Positions 37,401 through 49,376 of a stretch of 64,000 bases of DNA are shown here, piece by piece. The notes beneath the pieces are model-generated. The model did no database searches. It had not been told where the DNA came from and saw only the letters and a list, made by a program, of their open reading frames with translations. Positions within the stretch are counted from its first letter, which is position 1. The number at the start of each line of letters is the position of its first letter. Origin of the DNA: Membranipora membranacea (Eukaryota > Bryozoa > Gymnolaemata > Cheilostomatida > Membraniporidae); assembly GCA_914767715.1 (NCBI GenBank), contig OU612074.1, forward strand, positions 21,996,062 to 22,060,061, in the 5' to 3' direction. The position numbers and the translations under genes are program-made.

Positions 37401-38309
37401 TAGATGAAAATATCCCTCGTGCTTATAAACCATGTGAAACACAACTGTCCACTATGGTCACAATAAGGATTATATAACTATTATGACTACATACTTCCAG
37501 CATAGAATTATCTATTTTGCTAAACATTTTGGAGACAGCCATCATAAAACTGTTATGAAAATAATTGTAACTTCTGAGGCATCCCAATGATTAACAAGCT
37601 ATTGTCCTGGCTAGCATCCACAGCAAGTTGCTAGAAAAGCTTGTAAAGCATTTTATGTCAAGACACGACCCTAGAACTACTGCAGTTATTTAAAAACCAA
37701 TCATAAACTTCATAAATCCAGATGGTCGTCACCCAATGCAACTATTTTATTGGTTACTATCAAAAATTGTGTTAATTTGTATTTTTGTGCTCAGTGCATT
37801 TTCAATCATGAGCAACAGACAAATCTTGCTATGTATTTTTATATATGTGGCCTTCAACTAAAACCAAACCAGATTAATCAGGATAAATGTTTTCTGAAAA
37901 GTGATGGTTACATAACATGTCACATACAAACCACACATGTATCAGTACTCAACCACAGGGTACAGAGGGCTGGACAAATCATTTTTGAAACTTCCCCACG
38001 CAGTATTTTGCCCATCGGTGTCTTGGGGGTAGCCCCTTTCCAGACTATCTCCGGCAATATAACAGTAGGCAGCTCTCCACCCCCTTAGCTAGTACAAGAC
38101 CAAGGCTATGAGTAGAAAACTTACCTATCATCTACTGTTTCCTTCGGTTCACAAGGACCTGATTTAGATTTGTTTTGTTTTCCCAGTCAGGTATCCAATG
38201 TATATATATATATAGTTGCTTTATATTTGCTTAGAGATTTTAAAAATTATTCAAAATCTATTATTGATCTTTGGATATTAAAACAAAAAAGTGGAATCGA
38301 GAATGACTT
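37401..38309. other. Intergenic, no gene recognised
   Basis: Contains a chance + strand frame of 112 codons at 37750-38088 with no recognised domain, and a short (TA)n at about 38201-38212. Nothing else is supported. Confidence 0.4.
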
Positions 38310-39771
38310 TTAAACATTATGATAGAAAATGAGCGGACACTCCGATCGGAGTTCGGTTCGAGTGGTTGGTGGTATGGGCAGGTCTAGGCGGGTGGATCTC
38401 CGAGGGGGTGCTGCAGGAGTATAGCTATGGGCTAGCTGGTGGAGACAATGTTCAGGGCTGCCCATGATGCGATTGATGTAACTCTTGCCGGTGTCTTCGA
38501 GTATAGTGAGAATGGGCACTATTTCGTCGGTTTGAACGCATTCGTCGTAGTCTCGGCTGCTTGGGTCCATGATCATCAGAGCTAAGTTTTCTAGTCTTAC
38601 TAGCCGCAGTCTCTGCTCACCGGATGTGAAGGAGTACCAGGACGGGCAGGCGTAAAGGATGATGGGTCGAATGCATGTTGTGTAGAATTTTGTCATGATG
38701 TGTGTCGGTACTCCTCATCTCTTCAGGTCTAGTAGTGAGTACACAAGACCATGGATTTTCTTTATAACATGATCCACGTGATCTTTGAATGTCAGATGTT
38801 CATCAATAATGACGCCAAGAAACTGGGTGCTAATCTCGTTCGAGATCTGCTCACCATTCATTGTGAAGGTGGGTGCTTCAGGTACAAAGTTGTTGTGGAT
38901 GTTAGAGATGGACATGGTGACAGACTACGGAGGTGTGGTTTGGTGTGAGAGTAATGTCGTCGGCATATTTGATGGTTTCAGTTGTAGTAGTGGCAAGAGT
39001 GTCTATATATAGCAGCCAGAACATTGGTCCCAGCAGTGTACCCTGCAGCGTTCCGTTGTTCGCAGGTAGGTCGGCACTTTTGGAGTTGCCCAACCTCACA
39101 TATTGACAGCGGCCGCTCAGAAAACTCTCAACTATAGCCACAATTTGTCTACTCACACCTCTTTCTGCCAGCATGGTGAGAAACTTGGACTTATCAAACG
39201 CCTAAGACATGTCTAGGAAGGCTATGGGGATACCGTGGATCTTCTCATCGAGCATTTCCGCCCATCCGTTGACTGCTGAGAGAATGGCATCGGTGGTGCT
39301 TTTGCCTTTCTGATACGCAAACTGGTCGGAGCCTATGGTTGGTAACACTACTTTGGAATAGAAAAACATGATTGCTCTCACTAAAACCTTTCCTAGATTC
39401 CACAGCAATAACATAGGTCTAAAATCAGATGGGTGGTTTACAGATTTAGTTTTCTTAAATGGTATCACTTCTGCTTGTTTCCAAACATCAAGGGAAAATC
39501 CCTTAAGCACACGATCATTTATGAGATCACACAATGGCACATAGATATCTTCTCTACATAGCTTAAAGACCCACGATGGAAAATCAGACGAGCAGGTCGA
39601 CTTGCTGGTGTCTATACTATTTAGCCAGTGTTTTACCTGTCGGACGCTGACGCGTATCTCGTGATCGGGAAGAGTAGCTAGCAGTGCGTCAGTGTCTAGG
39701 TCTGATGGAGTGCCGGAGATGCTGGTGAAGTATTTATTCAGCGTCTCTGCAGCAGTGGAGGTGGTCATCAA
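38310..39771 (-). mobile_element. Defective non-LTR retrotransposon with reverse-transcriptase domain
   Basis: On the - strand from 39771 down to 38310, broken frames carry the ordered motifs of a LINE polymerase: a 'WK.A.V.P..K' type block (DVWKQAEVIPFKKTKS), QFAYQKGKSTTDAIL, LDMS followed by a stop and AFDK, a 'LQGTLLGP' block (from 'PQGS.LGP'), the YADD catalytic motif (IKYADDITLTP), FLGVIIDEHLTFKDH, and a C-terminal ILYACPSWYSF region. At least one nonsense codon (at about 39210) and frame changes make it inactive. A - strand frame at 39926-40108 may be part of its upstream region. No target duplication or tail was identified. Confidence 0.85.
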
Positions 39772-41079
39772 TGTTTAGGATTAGAGATGCTGTAATGAGA
39801 ATTGTCGGAAGAGCCGCAGGCCTAAACCAATCAGTCTGTTCTTCTGTGGACAGTTGCAGTAATGTTGAGGTGGTCCCGGTATGAGATCCAGTGGCTAGCT
39901 CGTCTTGATCATTATCACTAATACCTCACTTCATTACTCGGAGTTGTGTAATGATGCGGGATAAATTGTCCTTAGAGGCTGAGAGAAATCTTCTCATTAC
40001 ATTATACCATGCCGGTGAGCTGTTGTCTGGAGATGCAAATACATTCTGATGCATGTTTATAGAAGAGTTTGGAAGAAAGAGTTGTACGAGATCTGATCTC
40101 ATGTCCATATCCGTGGGCTTGACTGATTTTCTTGTTGGATTTTTTTATATTGCTATTTGAATAAGAACCTCTAAACCAAGCACTGATAAAAGAATCATCA
40201 TAAGATTTTTATTCACGCATAAGAAAAAGTCAAGGGCAACAATTATAATTTCTTAAGTTTGCAAAACAACCCCCTTCATCAATTATGATTATTATAAGTT
40301 GCTGGATGATGATGTATATTTTATTGTTATTGTTGAAACTTGCTTTGGGAGGGTGGTAAATCCATTCGACTCCGGAAGCCCTCAATAACATCAAGTGTGA
40401 AGTAATTAGCGGCAGAATATCCTCTAGCCCCGGGGCTTCCGGTTCCTTTTAGGATCTTGTTGTCTTATTCGGCATGCATTCTAAAAGTGATTCACACGAT
40501 CCACATTAGCAATATCTTGTGTTTATTAACTGGCAGCTTGCCTGTTGTTGTGATTGCATTATTGGTAACTATTTGGTGAATCTCTGCAAGGGATTATTGC
40601 ATAAACATGAAATACTGGTAATCTGGAAGCAATCTTGTCAGTTAATTAATAATATGCATTGAACAATGAGCACAAAGGTTTCGTTAAACAGACTATGTCA
40701 TAAATGGAATCTATCAATGTTCACCCTCATTGATCGTCTGACTGGTTGTCGCAAGTGGAAATTAGATGTTGCATTATGGTCTATGATGTCATGATAAATT
40801 GTTAATCGAAAAAGGGCTCGAAATTTCCCAATGGTCTTCTGTTGGTTGTTTATGTTTTGCCTGCTAGGGTGGGGCATAACATATTTACTTTATAATTATA
40901 ATAATGAGTGTTACTGCCCTATTAGAGACAATTCGGTCCACAGGGAAGGCATAATAGGATATAGCATAACTTACCTTCAACCAAGATTTACCAATGTATA
41001 ATCCACAGCTACTATTTTCAGCAAAGTTTTGAAAAGGTAGCTCTATGACCTAAAGCAGATCTATTATCTACACAACTAC
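39772..41079. other. Intergenic, possibly including 5' LINE sequence
   Basis: Nothing firm. Bases about 40970-41055 (ACCTTCAACCAAGATTTACC ... AAAAGGTAGCTCTATG) resemble about 41765-41875 (ACCTTCTACCAAGATTTAAC ... CAAAGCTCTATG), another local duplication. Confidence 0.4.
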
Positions 41080-41560
41080 ACCACCAACAATGATCTCATA
41101 GCTTAGAGATAATAATAGATTGTACACAATGAGCTAATTCAGTGATGGATGTTTGTTTTGTGTTTGCTCTGTCACAAAATGAGATTGTGTCCCTTGTTTT
41201 TTTCTTTCATAATCCGAAACATTCTTTCAGTGAAAGGATCATTTGATATTGTTCAAAATTTGAATCAAGACTGCCAGTTTTCTTGGGAGTCAGAGTACAA
41301 GTCAGTAAAATAAAAATTGTCGATAATGAAATGCTACTCCCAGTTATCCAAGCACAGTTTAGGCTATTAAACTAGTCTTGACATTATTTACCTGGGTATG
41401 ACTTGTAGCAACAGTTAAATGGCTTGATCACTTACAGTGCTATAAAAAGACACAAACCTTCTCAAACAAGCCGTGCTATCGGACACAGATAATCACAGGT
41501 TTCTGACCTAACAAAGATATCCTCTATTCTACTATAGTTCAGGGTGTATTAACCTACACT
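41080..41560. repeat. Dispersed duplicated segment, copy B (with TATA-like box)
   Basis: Paralogue of 36960-37400. The TATAAAAAG at 41441-41449 and the flanking TTACAGTGC / CTCAAACAAGCCGTGCTATC are conserved, but the CAG expansion is absent. Confidence 0.65.
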
Positions 41561-42589
41561 TTTGGCGGACAATCAACAAAACTTTCAGGTACACAATAAA
41601 AGCTGCTGCGTTAAGTGATGCTAACGAGAATTTAACATACAGACTGGACTGAGAGTTATTTATCTATATACCCAGTATACCCAGCTAACTTGCTGAATGG
41701 TCTGTCCTTGTTGTAGGATTAAATCTTATCCCTATTATTATAAGGAAAATAGAAATATATATAACCTACCTTCTACCAAGATTTAACGGTGTGTCTGATG
41801 ATAGTAAGTGAATAATCGAGTGCTACTAATTTTGAGAAAGTTTCGAAAATTTTACCAAAGCTCTATGTTTTGATATAAACCCTAAAACACCAAACTTTGT
41901 ATTTATATAGACTGTGTGACTACATACAGTTAATTCAGGGTTTTCAATAGATTAGATTAGACTATATTTTCTTTTAATTTAATTGATATGAATATGAATT
42001 TATGAACCGTGCCTGCCGTCTTTTTCTTATTATTTATTACTAAAGTATGAGCCATACATGAATTCAACAAAGAATACATCGGGGAATAGAGCTCAGTGAA
42101 GAGCACTTTGCGAATTTATTTAACTTATAAGTAATTTTTGTTTGCTGATCAATTGGTAGATTTTCATCTGAAAATGCATACGATAATAAAAACTACATCA
42201 TAAGATTAAATTCTAAAAAATCAATTATTCAAAGTTCAAAAAGTCTTTCTTTGGAAGATTGGAAAAAGTGATAGAAAAAAAGGACACAAAAGTGTTAACA
42301 TTGGTTTAACCACAAAACTATTTTGGGTTAGCTAAATTTGAGTCATTTTGATTTACAGTTCTGGTCTTTGCATAATATAAGTCAGACAGTGCGCTGCTAA
42401 ATATACTCAGGGTCCGTGGAAGACTTTGAAGCTGTCTCTCGGCATATGAAACTTGCCATCCAGCCGTCCTTTCAGGTACAGAACCACTTACAAAAGTCTT
42501 TATCAGATTCAAACATGCAGAAGCTGCACACCAGGGTAGAAATACCTCAGTAAATGCCATAAGGTCAGCAGGTATCCACCTTGTTGGTT
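41561..42589. other. Intergenic, no gene recognised
   Basis: AT-rich, with only the second copy of the small duplication described for 40970-41055. The ORF-like stretch on the - strand at 42318-42560 shows no recognised domain. Confidence 0.4.
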
Positions 42590-43600
42590 ATGGCATCAAG
42601 ACGATACCCTCTGTTATCTATAACTGCATCAAATGTAAGAAAATCCGAGGTGCTCCAGTTAGCCAAAAAATGGCAGATCTCCCCTCGTCTAGAGTGTAGC
42701 CTTCTCCCCCATTCACTCACACTGCAATGGATATCTTTGGCCCTTTCATGGTCCAGGACTACAGGAATCAGCTGAAGAGGTATGGCCTGATATTTATGGT
42801 AAGTGGGCTTTTATGGTAAGTGGATATTTATGGTAAGTAGGGCTGTCCATCACAAAGTCTTGGACGATCTCACCACTGACTGCTTCATCAATGGAATGAG
42901 GAACTTCTTGGCTATCCGGGGACCAGTACAAGGTTTCTATTCGGACAGGGGTACCAACTTTGTCTGAGCCGATAATGAGCTCCATAAAGGATTTGATGTA
43001 CTCTCCGCACAAGAGCTGAACAAATTTCTGCAACCTCGTCAAAGCACCCTCAGCTTCACTGTCCCGTATGCCACTCACAAGGGAGGCGCATGGGAACGCC
43101 TCATTCGTACATTTATGTATGAATGCATGTACATAATCAACTCGAGGCCTGTTACTACTCAACAACTCAGCAAAACTCATCCTGTTAGCCTCTCCCTCTG
43201 ACACCAAATAATCTACTGGCATGGAAACACCAAGGTCCGCCACCAGGAAGGTTCGAGGAACCAGACATCTACAGCAGAAAGCGATGTAGAAGAATACAGT
43301 ATTTAGCGGACCAGTTCTGGAATAGATAGAAGCTGGAGTACTTACAAACACTCCAAAAAAGATCGAAGTGGAATGACAAACAACAAAATCTACAAGAAGG
43401 TTACATTGTACTTCTGAAGGAGAAAGATACTCCAAGATGCAAATGGAGACTTGCCCGAATCCTCAAGGGGATAGAGAGCCCTGATGGCCTGGTCAGGAAG
43501 GTAGAGCTGAAGACTTCGTCAGAGCAAGTGTACCAACGCCCTATACACAATCTGATACTGCTCGTGCCAAACCAAACTAAAGGTCAAATGGAAAACCAGA
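42590..43600 (+). mobile_element. Decayed BEL/Pao LTR-retrotransposon integrase fragment
   Basis: In broken + strand frames the order of motifs is that of Pao/BEL integrases: a 'FT..G.D.FGPF' type block (FTHTAMDIFGPF), VLDDLTTDCFINGMRNFLA, IRGPVQGFYSDRGTNFV, THKGGAWERLIRTFM, and INSRPVTT. Several stops and frameshifts interrupt it. No LTR pair, protease or polymerase was found nearby, so it is an isolated relic. Confidence 0.85.
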
Positions 43601-44410
43601 GAGTTTGCGGTGGGGTTGTAGCTGCGGGGAGTTGTTCGCTTGTTTCTGCGCTGCGTTGCATGCGTTTTCCACCCCTGGCAAACTTATCATCATTCACCCT
43701 CATTTGCATATCTATTCACCTAGTTTGTGTGTGTGCTGTATCCTAATAAGGGTTAATACCGTGACCATATTTGGGGAACAGCGCATACTGGCACATCATC
43801 GCCACGTCATAATTTTGGGGCACAGTCATACAAGCAGTGCTTGGGGCCAGATGGTCTAGCTTTAAATGTGAGAGTAAAAATTCTTAAACAATATTGACTT
43901 AGAAGGATTATGTTTTTTGTACTTAAATCAGAGTGACTTAGATGGAAAGGTATGTTTATAATGATTAATCATCTGTTTTATTTGATATGCTATTACGCGT
44001 TCGGGAATTATTTGATGCACCTTTTTCCGTATTATCTATTTACCAATTGTTATGCTTCTGTAATCAAAGCAATCGAACTTCGAATTGATTTCTCAAAGCA
44101 ATTGAACCGTTATTTTTTATTTCAGTTTTACGAGCAAAATATAACACCAACTCCGTAAATCCTGTCACAAGTCACTCGAGTGCAGAAACATCATAATATG
44201 TGGCCTTCATTCACCATAAAGATTATAGGTATATAGAAAAGTCGAAAGAATTCAGGGGTGAACAAAAGAAGAGCAACCAAATAAATATCTGCCCTCAAAG
44301 ACATCCTTCTCAATTTTCAAACTCTAGTACGAGACTCAGATAAGTATCAAATTATTGTGAGAAAAAACTTTTATTTGTCACCAAGGATAACAGATCAAAA
44401 TATTAAAGTA
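43601..44410. other. Intergenic, no gene recognised
   Basis: Short frames only. No supported features. Confidence 0.4.
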
Positions 44411-44490
44411 GGAGGTAGCTCAGTTGGTTAGAGCGCCGGCCCTTTTAAGCGCAAGCGTTGGAGGTCCTGGGTTCGAATCCCACTGCCGTA
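44411..44490 (+). repeat. tRNA-derived SINE head
   Basis: The A box TAGCTCAGTTGGTTAGAGCG and T-arm CTGGGTTCGAATCCCA are canonical, and the T stem pairs (TGGG/CCCA). The central part (GCGCAAGCG) could form a variable-loop-like hairpin. The 5' GGAGGTA and 3' TGCCGTA ends do not pair as an acceptor stem, so I call it a SINE-type derivative, though a diverged tRNA gene is not fully excluded. Confidence 0.6.
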
Positions 44491-44812
44491 TACTGACTAC
44501 TGGGCTCATATGACGCCCCAGGTGTGCTCCGACCTCGATTTATCAGTCCTATTATGGAGACAACACTTGCGATTTCAACCCATTAACCCACAAAGACAAT
44601 ATTGCAAAAACTTGATAAAAAATTGCTGGAAAAATTCTTATGCACATTCAAGATTCTAAACAACTCTCATGGAGCAAGATGTAGCTGTTGGATAAGGCAC
44701 AGGCATATTTCCAGAACAAAACAATTTGTTGTTTATGATTTGCAGCTATCTATTATTTTAAACTGGAAGAAATTCATCAAAGGATTAGCTAAAGAGATTT
44801 GAGATGTAATAG
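44491..44812. other. Probable SINE body and flank
   Basis: Follows the tRNA-like head directly. No gene features were recognised. Confidence 0.3.
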
Positions 44813-45520
44813 TTAGAAAACAAAATGCAAGACTTTGGATCGGAGCTGTACTATGAAGCTTATGGAATGACTGTCACATACATAATGAAAATTGTTGTAC
44901 CTTTGAAAAGAACTCATGTGTTTTAATTTTTGAAAATCTCTTGTGACATGAGTATCTGGTTCATGTTTGAGTATGACTCTTAGGATGGCTTTTTGAATGA
45001 GTAAAACACTTTCCAATTCTGCTTTGTTTTTATGCCCTCAAAGCTCTTAACCATACAAAAAATGGGATAACAGAATGTGTAATATATGTCAATGAGAAGT
45101 TTTTGGTCTAAGTATGGAGCCATGGCATGCATCATGAGAAAACATGAATTCTATTTTCTATTTAGTTCAGCTTTGTGCTTTGATAATGATCTACTGCCTT
45201 CAAAATTTAATCCGAGAAATCCTTTTTTCCCAATTTTATTTGAAGAAGAATGTTGTTTATATTGAGAGAAGAATCATCAAAATCAAGTTCTATTGTTCGA
45301 TAGTCTGAAAGTCGCCCAAAAAGTTTTGTCATAACTTATAATCAGCTTATTTGCAAGACACCAGTGTTGTATGTTAGAAAGTTCAATTTTCATTTTGATG
45401 GCTCAGAGGAAAATATATTTGTCTCATCGGCAAGAAAAGATGTATTTCTAGCTTGGTGATGCCTTCGACAGATGGTTGATAAACAACTTTGCATCATTTA
45501 TTTGAACAAATTGTCATCCG
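44813..45520 (-). mobile_element. Decayed CR1/Jockey-like LINE, reverse-transcriptase 3' half
   Basis: The - strand shows, in order and in broken frames, a catalytic-motif relic FADETNIF (from the usual YADDTNIF), a 'LSLNI.KT..I.F' type region, an 'L..IYYTFCYPIF' block at about 45095, then LIQKAILRVILK and FQKLKHMSSFQRYNNFHYV, matching the C-terminal tail of these polymerases. The second catalytic Asp is replaced and stops are frequent, so it is dead. Confidence 0.7.
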
Positions 45521-47193
45521 TTTAAAGGTAGTATTTTCTGAAGTCTTTTGAATAGTCTGTAAAGCTGAAAAAAAGTAAGATTTTGTAATAAAATATCATG
45601 GTCATTGGTGTCAAAACCTTAAAAAAAGTCTGCAAAAGTCTGAGTGATCTTGCTAGAATTGTCCAATCAAATCACAACTCGGAAGTAAGGTATTCAGCCC
45701 AGTAGCAATATCAGCAAGTTAAGATCTATCAATCAATTTCGGCAAAACACAAAAAACACATAAATCAAATCTATGCAGCAAAACCGCTACAAATTATAAA
45801 AAGCCTACTGAATCACATGCTAGCCATCTCGATTGATCTCTTGAGGTCCATATTGATGATCGTGCATATACCTCTTTGTCGTTTCAAGTAAAACAATGAT
45901 AATGCTTAGTAATTAAGCTTCCCCTTTGATTGTGCCAAAAACTCTCATAAATGTAAACGTTAAAAATTTCCCTCTTAGAATAAGGAGCTTAATTCACAAT
46001 TGGTCTTCTTACCTCCGCCTAGACCAAACTTGGTTTACTTGCCTGCATTTAGAATTGCTCCCATTCACTGGTCAGTCCACCTCAGGCTGCGTAGTGACCA
46101 GTTGAATGGGAGCAACTAGTATGCATGCAAGCTGAATCAATCTTGTTCTACCCGCCACCAAACAATATACACTTTGGCCTACCAAGCTGGAAAACTCTAC
46201 TACAGGCACTGAAAAACCACCATCTCAATTTTATACCATTATCTATATTACATTGGCAGGTGGTCCAGTACATATTTCCAGCTCACCCAATTCTTCTCTC
46301 GCAATTTATTTTACCTGTGCAATGGTAACCCTTAGAATTTTTTACTTACCAGACTTGTTCGTGGTAATAAGACCTCCATGAGTAAAAACAATACTTACAG
46401 CCCAGTACATGACTACGCTTCTACTGACACTTACAAACTAAACAGTATAACACAGGAAACCCAGCTTCAATAAATTATACATATATAATGTATAAAATAA
46501 TCTCTCCAGAAAAAAATGTCTCATTGTTCTCCTTAGATGCTGCCTCAGGATTCCCTTCCATTGTTGCCTCAGTTGCTGCAAAAGACCCTAAGTTGTATTT
46601 CGTATTTGAGGAAGTTCACTGGCAGAGAGCATGAGCCGATAATAATGGTAGGTATAAATATTTTATTGGCAAGCGTTTGAAATTATATAGAAGTATATTA
46701 GAAGTATTGTACAGCTAAAACTCAAACTAAATAAGACTCAACTAAAAACGACTGTCATGATAAAATGATTCGATAGTTTGTATAAATAGAAAGGTATTAA
46801 ATTTATGAAATTAAAATAAAGTCTTTGTTGAGGTAAACACTGTGAAGGTTCACCAAAATATAATATATTCATATGTATTTATGTATATATATAATACTAT
46901 AATTGAATATAACAATCCAAATCCAGTCAATTTTGATTCCAGATACAGTTAGATTTTGAAAGGTTAAATGGATACGTTGCTTGTGAGTGAATACAAGGTA
47001 CAACAAAGAAGCCTAATGAATCACAGCTAAAAAATAAGAGTGGTAAATATGGCAGTGATTGCTTTATTCGGTCCTCTAAGAATTCCAAAACTTCTAGTGA
47101 GAACTGTTGCGAGCCTTTTGTCTGAATATAAAGATCTTCATTCTCTGTCACTTTATAGGCTGTAGATGTTGAAGCATGAGGATGATAAAACCT
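45521..47193. other. Intergenic, 3' of the LRR-Roc-COR-caspase gene
   Basis: No gene recognised. Several AATAAA-like or TTTATT-type signals occur on the - strand between about 46800 and 47190 and could provide the 3' end of the caspase gene, but none can be chosen from sequence alone. Confidence 0.4.
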
Positions 47194-49376
47194 TCACTGA
47201 TTGAATCTTATCGACCACTTGTAGAAGGTGGTATGTCTAAGACTTTGTCCATTCCTTGTTACAGTCAGTATCTCATCTATAGCAACAAAACTGAATGATT
47301 ACAGTTTTGATTTACGTGATATATTGACTTAAAAGTTTCTCAGGTACGACTTGTCCTGTTCAAAAAAATGCCTCCACTGACGCATCTGTAGTAGACTGAT
47401 TAAATTTCCATTTATCACAAGACCGCATTTTACTATTTAGAATAATCTTATTGTTTGTATGTACCTTACAGATTGGTCAGTGAACATTAAACTAAACAAA
47501 ACTCTTAATATTGGATCTTTAGTACTCACCTTGTTGTTGTTCAATGTTAGTGACTGTTGGATTTGGTAACACAGGATATCTCAGTGAGTCTGGATGGTTC
47601 CTTGTTCGCATACTTATTCCAGGCTGTAGATAAAATTTCTCTGTGAGAAATGTACATCTAATCTGTGGCATAGATGCAACATGGGCTCGTGCTGGATCTC
47701 TCTGGTATCTATTTGTATTCAGTAGGTAGTCTGTTCTCTGTACTCCATTCCTCGCTACAATCTGTCTGATCTAAAAGATATGTAAAGAACAACTGCATTC
47801 TCCTGGAAATTCATGTGGGCTAGTCACAAATAATTCTATAAATCTATCAAATAATGAAGCAGCATATGAACTTTAAAAAAAATGTAACCAAAAGTTATAA
47901 GAACATTGATGTACTTACACTTGCTGCCAGCTCCTCCATATGAAGTCTGTGAGAGTATTTGTAGAACACAGTGACAAGTACTCTTATAAATGGTGAGCCT
48001 ACACTGGTTCTCCTTGGTGATGCAAAAGCTAAAAATAACAAAAAACCGTCCGAAGTAAAGTATGAAGGAGAGAGCCAGGGGGTATCTGTATAACATGTGC
48101 ACATTTTGTCAGACAATAGAAAGTAGGTCTATCACTGGTATTGGTAATGGCGTTGACGGAATATTGACAAAAAGTAAATTTAGGTGATGATATTTTGTTA
48201 AGTGATACTTTGGGTTGGATTCAAGCTTTGAGAAAGAATGCTATATGGAGTAGATGAGGTGAATGACATAAAATCCAATAGTATCTATCAGCTTACAGTC
48301 GAAGCTTGATTGCATGATTATGAAATCAGCAGTAGAGATATCCTCTGGAGTAGAGTCTTGTAAATCTTCACCAGAATCTGATACTAGAGCTCTCTGGATA
48401 AGATCTACGCCAGCTTGATTCTGAGTAGGTGCAGCCTGGGGTGTTCCATCAAGCATCATTTCTCTCTTGCCTGAAATCATCAGTTACAGATTCACAAACA
48501 TCTTAATAACAGAAAATATATCGCCAATTGATATATTTTGTCAAGACCAGGAATCTCAGATGGGATCTGCTGGTATGATCACTGGTTATCTTTATTTTTT
48601 GTTTTTCATATTAAAGATACAGTCAGTATAGAAATCAATGGTTTCTAGAACTAAAAGTTGCACTTTTAGGACCCAAATATACGGTAAAGAGGTTGCAGCG
48701 ATGAAACCTCTTCTGATCCTAATCATGTCTGAAGAATACCAATATGAGGATTGCATTAATTTGTCTGTTCGGATCATACCATCAGGAATTCTTCTCTGAT
48801 ATTGATTATCTATAATTATACTTACGTCCCGCACATGCCTGGATGATCACAATCTTTGGTTTCCCCTTCATGGAGGGGAAGTTCTTTGGAGAGACCAGGT
48901 CCATGATATCAGTGATCTTTATATGCTTCCTATCTGATCCACCTATTGATCCTTCATCACCATGACTTGTTAGAACTAAGACGAATGATCCAAGATGAGT
49001 GTGTACAGATTCTCCTGTATGTCTGTCTACTAGCTGTGTCTCTTTGTGGATCTCTGTGACTATATCCTAAACAACAATGCCATACTCTAATAAATTTCAT
49101 CATTGGTGTGAAAAAGAAATAAGTTAACCTGATCATGTATGGGGGTAATAGATCATGAATTGTAATATAGTAATTTATCATAATATCAATATTGTTTTAA
49201 AGGAACGGTCTTACTTGTGCTGTGTAGCTCTTATGTTCTCCTACAGTGATATATCCGAGCCTGTCCCACAGTCTCTTCATATTAGTATAATCATGTTCTG
49301 ATCCTGGTCTTGTGTTGTTGAACGAGTTAGATATGATGAGAGCTCTGCCTCGTGTCTCAGTCATTGGATATATCGT
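47194..49376 (-). CDS. Caspase domain exons (p20 and p10)
   Basis: Six exons. The first (49215-49376) gives YPMTETRGRALIISN and GSEHDYTNMKRLWDRLGY, the start of a caspase p20 with its S1-pocket Arg. The second (48826-49066) holds both catalytic residues: His in LVLTSHGDEGSIGG and Cys in VIIQACAGR (family QACxG). The third has an Asp-rich intersubunit linker (VSDSGEDLQD) and ADFIIMQSSFDS. The fourth and fifth carry the p10 core (VGSPFIRVLVTVFYKY, then PQIRCTFLTEKFYL). The last adds a short tail. With catalytic dyad and both subunits present, it should be an active Asp-specific protease. No CARD or DED prodomain precedes it; upstream is the Roc-COR linker. Confidence 0.9.

Noticed and set aside
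37750-38088. 112-codon + strand frame
   Set aside because: No domain, no coding bias visible, not continued by splicing; likely chance.
40970-41875. Possible duplicated - strand exons ending at GTAAG/GTAGG donors
   Set aside because: The frames are not conserved between the two copies, so coding is not supported.
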